DNA of 64,000 bases from Lamprocystis purpurea DSM 4197 (GCF_000379525.1 NZ_KB902531.1:41929-105928), one strand, 5' to 3'; counted from the stretch's first letter, positions 7,796-17,135 are shown. Numbers and translations are program-made. The notes: generated by a model not told the origin, from the letters alone.

Positions 7796-9547
7796 TCAGG
7801 CCCCACCCGGATTAAGCGCCGGCAAGGTTGCGCGGCGGATGCGGGTCTCGGGGCGACGCGGCCGCCAGACGTTGGGGATACGGCCGACCTGCCGCATGAA
7901 CTCGCGTTTCCAGCGCGCGAAGTCGAGCGGCTGGCGGCCGTAGAGTGCGCGGTCCAGTTCACGCATCAGCCGGGTCAACTGGGTGCGGTCCGCGCGCGGG
8001 CGCAGGGTCAGGATGCGTTCGGTGAGGTTGGGGGTGCCGCCCTGGTCGGGCGCGTGCAGGAGGTGTCGGGCGGACTGCTCGAAGCGCTCACACCAGGCAA
8101 CCGGGTCCTGCGCCTGATGGGCGTCACGCGCGCACATCAGCAGGCGGCTGCTCTCCGGTAAGCGGCTGATGGCCGCCGCCTTGGCGCGGGCCGCCAGGTG
8201 CGTCGGGTCCAGCCGTTTCAAAAGACGGGTGCTGCCGTTCATCAAGCGGTCGATGCTCTGCGATGACCATGAGCGCAGTCTGGTGTTCAGGCCCGCGCCG
8301 GGCAGGCGCCGCTGATACAGGACGCCGACCCAGTAACCGGCGAGGACCAACAGGATGCCGGTGATCGGCAGCCAAACCTTGGACCAACCGGCGCCGGCCT
8401 CGATGAGCGAGACGGCCAGTCCCAAGGGTCCGCTGGCGCCCTGGATACTTAGGGTGCGGATCGGCAGGGTGGCGACCTGGCGCGATCCGGTCTCCAGGTT
8501 CCACCAGGGGACTTTGATCTCGGGCAGGCGCAGGGTGCCGCCGCCCTGGGGCACCAGAGTGTAGTATTCGGTACGCGTTGCCGTCAGTTGGCGGCCGTCC
8601 TTCGACAGGCTGTTGGCGCTGAGTGTCTGTTCGCGATAGATGCGAAAATCCGGGCTAACCAATTGCTCCTCGAGATTCGGGAGTTGGGCGGCGAGCCCGC
8701 CCGCTGCCGTGCTCTCCAGCACCAGTGTGACCGGCTGGCCGGGTTCGACCCGCTCGGGCCGGTCGAAGTCGGCGTTGAGACTGAGTGAGCGCAGCGGCAG
8801 CCAGGGGCGCACCGCGGCCATCGCGGGGCGGACCTGGAGTACGATCGGGCTGGTGCCGACGGCCTCGTAACGCTCAGGGGCGCCGTAGCTGCCGGGGCGC
8901 GTCCCGGTGATCTTCGGTGGCGGCAAGGTGAGATCGCCGGCGCGCAGCGGGGTGAGTACCAGCCAGAATTGGGTGACCAGTTCGCGGCTGTCACCGCTGC
9001 CGCGGGTGCTGGTGGTCGGTCCCGCGAGCTTCTGCAGCAGAACAGCGTCTTGCCCGCCGAGGTCCGGATCGGCGGTGGTCAGTTCATCCGGGCTGATCAG
9101 ATCCAGCCGCAGCAACAGGTTCTGCTGGACATAGGGCTGGGACGCGTCGAGCGACCATTCCAGTCTGGGCGGTCGCAGGCTGCGCTGGGTCGGCGCCGGC
9201 GACGCAGCGTAACCGCCGGGCCAGTTAGGCTGATAGCCTTGACCCGGCGCCGGTCCGGGATAGGAGCCGGACGGCAGGCGCGGGGCTTGACCGGGTAACC
9301 CATAGGGGGCCTGGCCCGGCAGCGGGCCTTGGGGCGGCATGGGGTAGCTCGGCGGCGCCCCTCTGGAGTTGTCCGGCGGGGTGGGACGGAACTGCCAGGG
9401 TTGGCCCTGGATTTGGGGTGGGGTCCACTGGCCCGCGGGCGCTTGCGCCGGGGCGCCGGCCGGCGGTGCGCCGTAGGGTTCATAGGGGGTCCAGCCGAAT
9501 GCGGCGGACCAGAGGAGCCAGAGTCCGAGTCCAAGTCCAAATCTCAT
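7796..9547 (-). CDS. batD: BatD-like membrane protein
   Basis: A 583-residue BatD/BAM-family protein, last gene of the MoxR/Bat set. It has a signal peptide (MRFGLGLGLWLLWSAAFG), a Pro/Gly/Gln-rich linker (about 20-125), tandem Ig-like domains, a transmembrane helix near residue 430 (WLPITGILLVLAGYWVG) and a cytoplasmic helical tail. Bat proteins are linked in the literature to aerotolerance and envelope stress in other bacteria, but the biochemical role is unsettled. The ATG at 9547 was chosen because it starts the signal peptide; the frame continues upstream through repeat DNA. Unlike the other bat genes, which overlap or nearly touch, it is separated from BatC by 272 bp containing a palindrome. 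Confidence 0.85.
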   Translation of the reverse strand: MRFGLGLGLWLLWSAAFGWTPYEPYGAPPAGAPAQAPAGQWTPPQIQGQPWQFRPTPPDNSRGAPPSYPMPPQGPLPGQAPYGLPGQAPRLPSGSYPGPAPGQGYQPNWPGGYAASPAPTQRSLRPPRLEWSLDASQPYVQQNLLLRLDLISPDELTTADPDLGGQDAVLLQKLAGPTTSTRGSGDSRELVTQFWLVLTPLRAGDLTLPPPKITGTRPGSYGAPERYEAVGTSPIVLQVRPAMAAVRPWLPLRSLSLNADFDRPERVEPGQPVTLVLESTAAGGLAAQLPNLEEQLVSPDFRIYREQTLSANSLSKDGRQLTATRTEYYTLVPQGGGTLRLPEIKVPWWNLETGSRQVATLPIRTLSIQGASGPLGLAVSLIEAGAGWSKVWLPITGILLVLAGYWVGVLYQRRLPGAGLNTRLRSWSSQSIDRLMNGSTRLLKRLDPTHLAARAKAAAISRLPESSRLLMCARDAHQAQDPVAWCERFEQSARHLLHAPDQGGTPNLTERILTLRPRADRTQLTRLMRELDRALYGRQPLDFARWKREFMRQVGRIPNVWRPRRPETRIRRATLPALNPGGA

Positions 9548-9646
9548 GGTGACCCGAGCGCAGCGGCCAATTGGGGTGCAGCAATTCCAAATTTGGGTGG
9601 CTGCCGCCGACAACGTGCCGGCTGCGAGGCTGATGGTGGATGCGCC

Positions 9647-9696
9647 GCGCTTATCTACCCTACGAAACCGGCTCCATTGTAGGGTGGATAAGGCGC
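9647..9696. repeat. inverted repeat (GTAGGGTGGATAAG family)
   Basis: Arms at 9647-9663 and 9679-9696 pair with one mismatch and one bulge, with a 15-base loop. The right arm contains GTAGGGTGGATAAGGCGC. A related hairpin with GGTGGACAAG lies at 48019-48045. It occupies the 272-bp gap between batC and batD (9548-9819), in which I see no gene. Confidence 0.5.
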
Positions 9697-9819
9697 GCCG
9701 CTCGGTGTCAGGGACCCGGCACGTCGGTCGCGCGCGCCGCATCCACCGGGGACCGCGAGATGCTGCAAAAAAATTGGAATCGCCGATCGATGTGAGCTGG
9801 TCGTGTTCGGGTGATGTTG

Positions 9820-11709
9820 TTACCAAGGCCGACTCTCCCGCAGTGGACCGCCCGCCGCCTGCATCAGACGCTGCTCTTCGAGCTTGAACTGGTTGCCGAT
9901 CAGGAGCGTCGGGTCGCCCTCGACCTGTCGCAACCGCTGTTCCATGACCGCCATGCCCGGCCCCATCGCCTGCTGACCGCCCAGCGCCGGGGTGTCGCCG
10001 AGTCGGGCATCCGGCGGCAACTCGGTCATGGGTTGCTGCCCCTGCTGGTCGAACTGGTCGATCGCAGCGGTTTGCTCGTCCGGTCGCGGCGCATCGGGCA
10101 TCGCCATGTCGGGCTTGCCGGCCGGCCTGGTGCCCTGGCCCGCGGTCGGCTGCCGGCCGGCCGGGTCGGAACCGTCCTTGGATGACTGGTCTGCCGGGTC
10201 TGCCGGGTCGGCCTGTTCACCGGTCTGGTCCTGCTGCTCGGGCGCCGCGGCCTGGCCCGTGCGTTCACCGCGGTCGTCCGGTCGCCGGCCTTGGCCCTCA
10301 CCCGCATCCTGACCGCCCTGAGCCTCGGGTTTGCGGCCGGCCTCGGCGTCGCCCTGGGTGTCCCGGTGGGTGTCCGGTTGCTTGCCATCACCTTCGCCGT
10401 CCGCTTGTCCGCCCGGCGCATCGGGTTTGCGGTCGCCCGCCGCGACGCTCTCGGCCGCCCGGCGATCGTCCGGCCGCCGGCCGTCACCCTCATCCGGCGC
10501 CTGGCCGCCCTCGTCCTGACCGTGTTGTCGGTCGGTCTTGGCCGCGGTGTCCCGATCCTGTTCGCCCTTCGCCTGGCCCGCGGCCTCACGCGCTTGTTCT
10601 CGCGTGTCAGCCCCGCCGGCCGTCTGTTCCTGCCGGGTCTGATCATCTCCATCCTTGCCGTTCTCTGTGTTCTTCCGGCCCGGCGTCTGCCCCTCGTCCT
10701 GACCCTGTTGCGTGGACCGGCTCTGGTCGCGGCCGACCTCCTGCTCCTTGGACCTGTCCGGCGATCCGCCCGGCGGTTGATCAGCGGCGGATTCGTCTCC
10801 CCCCTGGCCGCGCGCGGTCTTGGTCCGCTCGGCGCCCTTTCCCTGCGGTTCGTCTTTGCCCTCAGTCCCGTCCGCGGAGGTCTTGCCGGACTGGCCCGCG
10901 CCCTCCTGTTGTCCGGACGCGCCGCCGGATTGTTGCTGATCCTTCTGCTGCTCTTTTGGCGTTTGCCCGCCCTGTTGTTGCTGATCCTTCTGCTCTTGCT
11001 CGCCTTGCTGTTTCTGGTCCTGCTGAGCTTGCTGACCCTGTTGCTGCTGGTTTTCTTGTTCCTGCTGTCCCTGATTCTGTTCCTGCTTCTGCTCCTGCGT
11101 TTTCTTCTCTTGCTGTTTGTCCTGCTGCTGCGCCTGGGTCTGCTGCTCCTTTGATTTCTGCGGCTGCTCCGGCTTTTCGCTTTTCGGTTCAGATTTCGGT
11201 TCAGGCGTCGGCTTCTCCTCCTTGCGCTCATACGCGCGCTGCTCCAGGCGTGCGAGCATGGCGCGGGCGAGCGCCAGATTGTGGGCCGCGTCATCGTCGG
11301 TCGGTTCGGCGCTCAACACTTGCTCGTAGGCGAGCGCGGCCCCGGTGTAATCCCCCAAATTGAAGCGGGCATTACCCAGGTTGTAGCGAGCCGATCGGGC
11401 ATCGCCGTCCGGCACCGCTTCCTGAAAGGCCTGGGCCGCGTCCGCGAAGCGCCCGGCACGGTAGAGTGCGACACCGCGGCGGTAGGGGTCGGAAAAACCA
11501 TCCGCGGCGGCTTGATAGTCGCCATCCTTGAATCGATCGAGCGCCTCTTGCTCGGTGTTTTTGAACCAGCCGCCATGGGTGGCACCCGTCGGGACCAGGG
11601 TCCCGATCAGAACCAGCTTCAGGGCCAGCTTCAGAGCCGGCGTCAGTGGACGAGCGCCCCCGGTCTTGGCCGGACCCTGATGACTGTCGATGCGTATCGT
11701 CCGGTTCAT
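9820..11709 (-). CDS. batC: BatC-like TPR protein with long Gln/Lys-rich low-complexity region
   Basis: A 629-residue TPR protein in the BatC/BatE position of the operon. It has a hydrophobic N-terminal segment (about 25-45) that may be a signal or anchor, TPR repeats at about 50-150 (for example SARYNLGNARFNLGDYTGAA), and then about 400 residues of low complexity. The first part (roughly 165-260) is dominated by Gln, Lys and Glu. The rest is Gly/Asp/Arg/Gln-rich. The end (MAVMEQRLRQVEGDPTLLIG) returns to the conserved C-terminus of this family. The ATG at 11709 overlaps the TGA of the upstream vWA gene (ATGA), implying translational coupling. The low-complexity length is unusual for the family. 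Confidence 0.85.
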   Translation of the reverse strand: MNRTIRIDSHQGPAKTGGARPLTPALKLALKLVLIGTLVPTGATHGGWFKNTEQEALDRFKDGDYQAAADGFSDPYRRGVALYRAGRFADAAQAFQEAVPDGDARSARYNLGNARFNLGDYTGAALAYEQVLSAEPTDDDAAHNLALARAMLARLEQRAYERKEEKPTPEPKSEPKSEKPEQPQKSKEQQTQAQQQDKQQEKKTQEQKQEQNQGQQEQENQQQQGQQAQQDQKQQGEQEQKDQQQQGGQTPKEQQKDQQQSGGASGQQEGAGQSGKTSADGTEGKDEPQGKGAERTKTARGQGGDESAADQPPGGSPDRSKEQEVGRDQSRSTQQGQDEGQTPGRKNTENGKDGDDQTRQEQTAGGADTREQAREAAGQAKGEQDRDTAAKTDRQHGQDEGGQAPDEGDGRRPDDRRAAESVAAGDRKPDAPGGQADGEGDGKQPDTHRDTQGDAEAGRKPEAQGGQDAGEGQGRRPDDRGERTGQAAAPEQQDQTGEQADPADPADQSSKDGSDPAGRQPTAGQGTRPAGKPDMAMPDAPRPDEQTAAIDQFDQQGQQPMTELPPDARLGDTPALGGQQAMGPGMAVMEQRLRQVEGDPTLLIGNQFKLEEQRLMQAAGGPLRESRPW

Positions 11710-12728
11710 GACTGAGACTTCCGCCGCGGTTGACCACGGAACTGGGGCAGCAAGAGTGCGGCGAGCAACAGGACCGGGATCCAATAGCGTTCATTCCAGA
11801 CCCGGGTCCGCTCGTCTCCCGCTTCCGGGGGTACTTGCATGACGGCGGCGGCCTTGAGCAGGGCGCGGGTGTCCGCGTCACGGAAGTCCGCGCGCCGGTA
11901 GAGGCCGCCGCCTGACTGGACCAGTGATTCGAGCAGGGGTTCGTTGAGTCGGGAGATCACGGCGGCACCGGTGCGGTCGGTGATGAAGGCGCCGCGGTAA
12001 CCGGGGACCCGCGCCCCCTCGGGGGTGCCGATACCCAGCACATGCAGGCGGATGCCGGCGGCGGCCAGGGCCTGGACTCCCGGGATGAGATCGGGCTCGT
12101 CGAAGTCCCCGTCGGTGATCAGCAGGATCGAGCGGGCGCTGTCCGCCGACAGCCCGGCCAACAGGGCCTCGGCCCGATCCAGGGCCAGTGACAGCCGGCT
12201 GCCCTGGAGTGTCGCGAGATCGGTGGACAGGGCCGGCAGGCTGTTCAGGATCGTCTGGGTGTCCTCGGTGATCGGCGCGATCACATGGGGCACCGAGGCG
12301 AAGGCAATCAGTCCGAGCCGCACCTCCCGGTTCTGCACGATCAGATCCTGCACTTCCTGGCGGGCGCGTCCCAGCCGGGTAGGGGTCACGTCATCCGTCT
12401 GCATGGAACGCGAGATATCCAGCAGCACGAGCAGGTTGTTGCCGGGGTGGAACAGGCGCACGTCGGCGGCGTCCCAGCGCGGTCCGGCCATGGCCGCGAG
12501 CAGCAGAGTCCACAGCAGACACCACCGCAGGAAGCGCCCCCAGCGCTCGCGCGTTTCGAGGTCGCGGGTGCCGGTGAGGTGAGGCAGCAGGTGCGCGTCC
12601 GCATACCGATGCACTGGTCCGCGTGCGGTGCGCGCGCCGCTGCGCATCAACCAGACCGCCACCGGGAGGATGGCGAACAGCCCCCAGAACCAGGCCGGTT
12701 GGGCGAAGTTGAAACCTGCTTCATTCAT
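11706..12728 (-). CDS. batB: vWA domain membrane protein, BatB-like
   Basis: A 340-residue von Willebrand factor A protein. An N-terminal membrane helix (FWGLFAILPVAVWLM) and a second near residue 60 precede the vWA domain, whose metal-binding MIDAS motif is intact (DISRS, in LVLLDISRSMQ). A terminal helix (YWIPVLLLAALLLPQF) ends it. BatB-type vWA proteins form membrane complexes with BatA and the TPR protein downstream of a MoxR ATPase. The stop overlaps the start of the batC-like gene. Confidence 0.9.
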   Translation of the reverse strand: MNEAGFNFAQPAWFWGLFAILPVAVWLMRSGARTARGPVHRYADAHLLPHLTGTRDLETRERWGRFLRWCLLWTLLLAAMAGPRWDAADVRLFHPGNNLLVLLDISRSMQTDDVTPTRLGRARQEVQDLIVQNREVRLGLIAFASVPHVIAPITEDTQTILNSLPALSTDLATLQGSRLSLALDRAEALLAGLSADSARSILLITDGDFDEPDLIPGVQALAAAGIRLHVLGIGTPEGARVPGYRGAFITDRTGAAVISRLNEPLLESLVQSGGGLYRRADFRDADTRALLKAAAVMQVPPEAGDERTRVWNERYWIPVLLLAALLLPQFRGQPRRKSQS

Positions 12729-12763
12729 CGCATATGCCTGCTTGGTAACGAGTCAAGAACAGG

Positions 12764-13795
12764 TTAAACACGCACGAAACGCTTGCGCCCCTCGGGAAAG
12801 AGCCCCAGGGCCAGGAGCGCGGCCAGGGCCAGCCCCAAGGGCCAGCGGAACAGGGGGGCGGCGATGAAGGCCGTCCGTGCCTGGGCCTCGGTCTTCTCCA
12901 ATTGGCCGACGCGGGTGGAGATCTCCTCTAAGGCGCGGGTATCGGTGGCACGGAAATAGGCCCCGCCGGTGAGCGTCGCGATCTCCTCCAGGGTCGCCTC
13001 ATTCATGGTGAGATCATCGCGGTATTTGATCACGCCGTCCTCGGTGATGGGGATCTGCTCCTGGGTGCTGCCGACGCCGATCACGTAGATGCGCACCCCG
13101 GCCACGCGGGCCAGCCGCGCCGCTTCGATGGGGGCGAAGCCGCCGGCCGAGTTGTCGCCGTCGGCGATCAGGATCAGCACCCGCGACTGCGGCGGACGCT
13201 CGCGCAGCTTCTTGACGCCCAGCGCGATGGCATCCCCGAGCGCGGTTCCCTGGCCGGCGATGCTCGCCACCACCCCGTCCAGCAACTGCTGCACGGCGTG
13301 CCGATCCAGGGTCAAGGGGGAGAGGACGAACGACTGGCTGCCGAAGATGATGAGCCCGATCCGGTCGCCCTCGCGCTGTTCGATGAACCGTCCCATGACG
13401 CCCTTGACGACCTGCATCCGGGTGACCTGACGTCCCTGGACGGTGAAGTCCAGAGCATCCATGGAGTGCGAGGCGTCCACCGCCAGCATCAGGTCATAGC
13501 CCGGACTGCTGATCTCGGTATAGGGCGTGAGCCACTGCGGGCGCATCAAGGCGGCGACCAAGCCGATCCACAGCAGCGCCAGCAGTGACCGGTGCACCCA
13601 GCCGCCGATCGCCAATCGCGGCCGACGGTTCGGATAAGCGGCCTGCAACGCGTCCAGACGCGGATGCAGCAGGGTTTGGCGCTGTCCTTCCAGTTGTTCC
13701 TCGTCCGCCTGGTCGGGCCGCAGCGGCCAGGCATAGCGCAGCAGCAGCGGCAGGGGGAGCAGGACGGCCGCCCAGGGCCAGTGGAATTCAAACAC
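12764..13795 (-). CDS. batA: vWA domain membrane protein, BatA-like
   Basis: A 343-residue vWA protein with an intact MIDAS motif (DASHS in LAVDASHSMDALDF), a later IADGDNS segment, two N-terminal helices (about 5-22 and 58-75) and one C-terminal helix. The GTG at 13795 is chosen over the ATG at 13849 because it gives the usual family start FEFHWPWA and reduces the overlap with the upstream DUF4381 gene to 8 bases. Partner of the downstream BatB-like protein. Confidence 0.9.
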   Translation of the reverse strand: MFEFHWPWAAVLLPLPLLLRYAWPLRPDQADEEQLEGQRQTLLHPRLDALQAAYPNRRPRLAIGGWVHRSLLALLWIGLVAALMRPQWLTPYTEISSPGYDLMLAVDASHSMDALDFTVQGRQVTRMQVVKGVMGRFIEQREGDRIGLIIFGSQSFVLSPLTLDRHAVQQLLDGVVASIAGQGTALGDAIALGVKKLRERPPQSRVLILIADGDNSAGGFAPIEAARLARVAGVRIYVIGVGSTQEQIPITEDGVIKYRDDLTMNEATLEEIATLTGGAYFRATDTRALEEISTRVGQLEKTEAQARTAFIAAPLFRWPLGLALAALLALGLFPEGRKRFVRV

Positions 13796-14327
13796 GGCCG
13801 GACTCCGGCCGGGTTGCGGCGGGCGCGGTGACCCAGGCGTAGACGGCATCGATCAGGGTCAGTAGTTGTGTCGGTCCCGCCTGCACGGTCGGCGCATAGG
13901 GCGCCGCCAGCAAGAGCCGCCCGTGCTCGGTCCAGGGAAAGCCCGCGGGGTCATGGGCCGCCAGCCAGCCGAGCCAGGCCTCCCCGGTCAGTCCGGCGCA
14001 GGCGGGTCGCCCCAGACGGGCCATGGCGATGCGTCGCAGCAGTTCGGAGAGTTCCCCCAAGGCGGCCTTGGCATCGGCGCCGCCGCGGACGCGGCGGCGC
14101 AGGTCGCGCAGCGCGGCAGCGGCGGCCCAACGCCAGGTACCGAGGGTGAGACCGGGGATCGGCACGCGCAGCTTCAGGATCGTCCGCCAGCGCCAGGCCG
14201 CCAGCCCGAGCAGCAGGCCGGCACCGAGCAGCAGCCACCAGCCGGGAGCCGGCGGCCACCAGGGTACCCCGGCGATGCCGTGGATGTCGCGCAGTCGGTC
14301 CAGAGCCGGTATCCCGTCGGGTTCCAT
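13788..14327 (-). CDS. DUF4381 domain membrane protein
   Basis: A 179-residue protein with a membrane helix at about 27-47 (APGWWLLLGAGLLLGLAAWR) after a short N-terminal segment with the family's PWWPPAPGWW motif, followed by a cytoplasmic helical domain with GLTGEAWLGWL. DUF4381 proteins are regular members of MoxR/Bat operons, between DUF58 and BatA; their molecular role is unknown. The start overlaps the upstream DUF58 stop by one base and the end overlaps batA. Confidence 0.88.
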   Translation of the reverse strand: MEPDGIPALDRLRDIHGIAGVPWWPPAPGWWLLLGAGLLLGLAAWRWRTILKLRVPIPGLTLGTWRWAAAAALRDLRRRVRGGADAKAALGELSELLRRIAMARLGRPACAGLTGEAWLGWLAAHDPAGFPWTEHGRLLLAAPYAPTVQAGPTQLLTLIDAVYAWVTAPAATRPESGRV

Positions 14328-15244
14328 CAGACCCCCCGCGAACGTGCGCGCTGTTCCAGTGCGCGGATCAGCGTCAGGTGAATCTCCTCATTGGTGCGCA
14401 CCGGCAGCAGGATGATGTGCAGCCGGTGGGCGATTGCCTGGAGCAGGTCGCGCCGCTGGTCCCAAGCCTGTCTGAAGGCGCATTGGGCCTGGGGGTCCGC
14501 GGTGTCGATCTCGATCAGGCGGCCGTCGGTGCCGGCAAAGGTAACCACCCCCATGGCCGGGATCTCCCGGTCGGCTGGATCGTCCACCGGAATCAGCACC
14601 ACCGAATTGCGCTGAGTCAGGTCACCCAGGACGCGCTCCAGACCCATCACCTCACGATTGAGGTCGGCGATGACGAAGACCAATGATCCGGTGGGCAGCC
14701 CGGTGGCGGCGCGCTTCAAAGCCCCGGCCAGGCAGTCGACCGAGGCCTCCGGCGCGCTGCCCGGTTCGGTCAGGGTGCGCAGCAGTTGCCAGAGTGCGCG
14801 CCGTCCGCGTGACGGGCGGAAATGTTGCAGCCCGGCGCGCGGGTCGCCGAACACCAGGCCGCCGACGCGGTCGTTCAGTCGGCTCGCGGCCCAGCCGATC
14901 AGCGCCGCGGCGCGTGCGGCCTGGACTGATTTGAAGGTTCCGCGGGTGCCGAAATTCATATGCGGCCCCTTGTCCAGGCAGAGTACGACGCTGCGCTCCC
15001 GCTCCTCACGGAAGATCTTCAAGTGCGGCCGATCGGTGCGGGCCGTGACCTTCCAATCCATATAGCGGATGTCGTCACCTTCCCGGTAATCGCGGACCTC
15101 CTCGAAGTTCACCCCGGCTCCACGAAACACGGAGGCATAAAGCCCGGCGAAACTGGAATTGACCAGATGATGGGAGGAGAGCCCCAGCGTATGGGCCTGG
15201 TGCCGCAGTTCCAGCAGATCGTCGAGACGGGGGTGGAGGCTCAT
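14327..15244 (-). CDS. DUF58 domain protein
   Basis: A 305-residue DUF58 protein (degenerate vWA-like fold). The hallmark VRDYREGDDIRYMDWKVTAR segment lies at about 52-71, followed by LKIFREERER and VLCLDKG. Such proteins accompany MoxR ATPases throughout bacteria. The ATG at 15244 is used; a GTG two codons upstream (15250) is equally possible, and neither has a clear Shine-Dalgarno sequence. A 240-bp gap with a palindromic element separates it from moxR. Confidence 0.92.
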   Translation of the reverse strand: MSLHPRLDDLLELRHQAHTLGLSSHHLVNSSFAGLYASVFRGAGVNFEEVRDYREGDDIRYMDWKVTARTDRPHLKIFREERERSVVLCLDKGPHMNFGTRGTFKSVQAARAAALIGWAASRLNDRVGGLVFGDPRAGLQHFRPSRGRRALWQLLRTLTEPGSAPEASVDCLAGALKRAATGLPTGSLVFVIADLNREVMGLERVLGDLTQRNSVVLIPVDDPADREIPAMGVVTFAGTDGRLIEIDTADPQAQCAFRQAWDQRRDLLQAIAHRLHIILLPVRTNEEIHLTLIRALEQRARSRGV

Positions 15245-15335
15245 AGTCACGAGTCAGAAATAAGTTAAACAGTGAATACAATCCAATCCTTGTCGTGATC
15301 GTGTTGGCCTTGATCAGCGTTCCGGCCGGGACCTT

Positions 15336-15429
15336 GTGGGAGCGGCGTCCCGCCGCGATGCGGTGCAGCAGAAACTTCCAGTGCCGCGGCTGCGCGCCCG
15401 GCCCCGTCGCGGCGGGACGCCGCTCCCAC
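15336..15429. repeat. 94-bp palindromic element, copy 1
   Basis: Perfect 23-base arms at 15336-15358 and 15407-15429 enclose a 48-base GC-rich loop. An almost identical 94-bp element with the same arms and loop length lies at 27560-27653, and homology continues about 14 bases past the right arm (GTCGCTGCGCGAC). It sits between DUF58 and moxR. The 15253-15330 stretch just before it holds GTCAGAAATAAGTTAAAC and a GGCCTTGATCA...CCGGCC motif that recurs near 39.6-39.8 kb. Confidence 0.75.
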
Positions 15430-15484
15430 AGCGTCGCTGCGCGACTTTCCAGGCCCGCGGTACCCCCCTCGCCATCCGCCGGGC

Positions 15485-16441
15485 CTAGGGGATTGCGACA
15501 AGGTTCAACAGGCGGTTGATGAACGCGTCGGTGGTGATGCCCTCGGCTTCGGCCTCGAAGGTGAGCAGCAGACGATGGCGGAGGATCTCCGGGGCAACGG
15601 CCTGGATATGGTGGGGTGCCGCGAAGGCGTCGCCGTCCAACCAGGCCCGGGCCCGGGCGCAGCGGGCCAGTGCGATACTGGCGCGCGGCGAGGCGCCGAA
15701 GCGGCACCAGCGGCCCAGATCCGCGTCATAGCGCTGGGGTGAGCGGGTCGCCTGGACCAGATCGACGATATAGTGATGGAGCTTGGGATCCAGGTACAGA
15801 TTGGCCACGTCGCGGCGCATGGCAAACAGTTCGGCCTGGCTCAGCCGCTTGGCCGGCACGGTGCCATGTTGCTGCTGTTGGCGGCTGTCGAGATCCAGGA
15901 TCTTGAGTTCATCCTCACGCGTGGGGTAGGTCACCACCGCCTGCATCAGGAACCGGTCGAGTTGCGCCTCGGGCAGATGGTAAGTCCCTTCCTGTTCCAC
16001 CGGATTCTGGGTGGCCAGCACCATGAACAACTGCGGCAAGGGGTAGGTTCGCTGGCCCACCGTGATCTGGTGCTCGGCCATGGCCTCCAGCAGCGCCGAC
16101 TGCACCTTGGCCGGCGCCCGATTGACCTCATCGGCGAGCAGAATGTTGTGGAACAGTGGACCTTGACGGAATTCGAACTCGCCCTTGTCATGACGATAGA
16201 TGTCCGTGCCGATCAGGTCGGAGGGCAGCAGGTCGGGGGTGAACTGGATGCGATGGAAATCGCCCTCCAATGCGTCCGCCAGGGCCTTGACCGCGGTGGT
16301 CTTGGCCAGACCGGGCATCCCTTCCACCAGGAGATGGCCGTCGCTCAGCAGGCAGATGAGCATGCTGTCGACGAACGACTGCTGACCAATGATGCGGGAG
16401 GCAATATGGTCGCGAACGGGCTTGAGATCGGCAGGGGTCAT
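15485..16441 (-). CDS. moxR: MoxR family AAA+ ATPase
   Basis: A 318-residue MoxR AAA+ ATPase. The Walker A motif is GMPGLAKT (about 41-48), Walker B LLADEVNRAPAK (about 98-109) and sensor 1 MVLATQNPVEQEGTY. MoxR proteins work with vWA proteins as chaperone-like or metal-insertion machines. It is the first gene of the minus-strand set ending in batD. The ATG at 16441 follows a weak TCTCC context; no better start is present. Confidence 0.94.
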   Translation of the reverse strand: MTPADLKPVRDHIASRIIGQQSFVDSMLICLLSDGHLLVEGMPGLAKTTAVKALADALEGDFHRIQFTPDLLPSDLIGTDIYRHDKGEFEFRQGPLFHNILLADEVNRAPAKVQSALLEAMAEHQITVGQRTYPLPQLFMVLATQNPVEQEGTYHLPEAQLDRFLMQAVVTYPTREDELKILDLDSRQQQQHGTVPAKRLSQAELFAMRRDVANLYLDPKLHHYIVDLVQATRSPQRYDADLGRWCRFGASPRASIALARCARARAWLDGDAFAAPHHIQAVAPEILRHRLLLTFEAEAEGITTDAFINRLLNLVAIP

Positions 16442-16862
16442 ACTGGAGATACCAGGTCCGGTGGTGCGCGGCGCGTCGGTGCGCGCCTGTTATTTGCCGC
16501 CGGCGCTCCAGCCCGCGGATCCTCCCCCAGAATCCTGGGGCTTTTCGGCGGCGAGCGCAAGCCTGTGCCGGCAACAGCGAACTACGTTGTTTTTATGCGT
16601 CGATGGAAAATTCTTATCGGAAACCTGATCCGACCGTCGGGGCGACTGTAGGGGCGACTTCAGTCGCCGCTCCCCTTCGGTCGATCCTTTACCGGAAATC
16701 ACCCAATCCCAACGCTCGCCTGGTCGCTCTGGTCGGGCGTGATTCCGGTCGACGCCGGGTTCCCGGCCAGGTGCGCATGGTCCGGTGCGCGGATTTGTGC
16801 ACATGGACCAAAGGTTTGGCCGGCTGTTTCAGAGGGTTGCAGCAGCGGCCTCCGAGACACCC

Positions 16863-17078
16863 ATGGAAGATCTCAACAATATTGATTTGCAAAGGCTTTT
16901 TCTGGTTGGTCAGTTTTCGGCCGATCTGTTTCAGACCCAGTATCGACACGCACTTGAGTCTTGCGCCCAAAGGTTGCGCACAGACTTATCCACAGATGTT
17001 GTTGGTATCTGGCTAACCGCTTGTGATCGAAAATATTTCCGGGAAGTTGTGGAACTGCGACACAGAAATGACGGCTAA
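16863..17078 (+). CDS. possible small ORF of foreign composition
   Basis: An open frame of 71 codons (start MEDLNNIDLQRLFLVG) whose translation looks protein-like but matches nothing I know. Codon third positions are far more AT-rich than in the surrounding genes (for example TTT, GAT, AAT and AGG codons), so it is either a recently acquired gene, a remnant of a longer one, or chance. There is no clear ribosome binding site. A consensus DnaA box falls inside it. Low confidence. Confidence 0.25.
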   Translation: MEDLNNIDLQRLFLVGQFSADLFQTQYRHALESCAQRLRTDLSTDVVGIWLTACDRKYFREVVELRHRNDG

Positions 17079-17135
17079 CGGCTTGAAAGCTGCGTCAGCC
17101 CCCCTCCGACCAGACACAAACAGGCTCTTGATCTG

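Noticed and set aside
9546-9887. 113-codon plus-strand frame between batD and batC
   Set aside because: Runs through a palindromic repeat, no ribosome binding site, and overlaps batC antisense.
10291-11154. 287-codon plus-strand Leu-rich frame opposite batC
   Set aside because: Poly-Leu translation is simply the complement of the CAG/CAA (Gln)-rich coding strand; not a membrane protein.
16986-16994. DnaA box as a sign of a replication origin
   Set aside because: A single consensus site; no cluster, no AT-rich unwinding element and no dnaA, dnaN, rpmH or gidA nearby.
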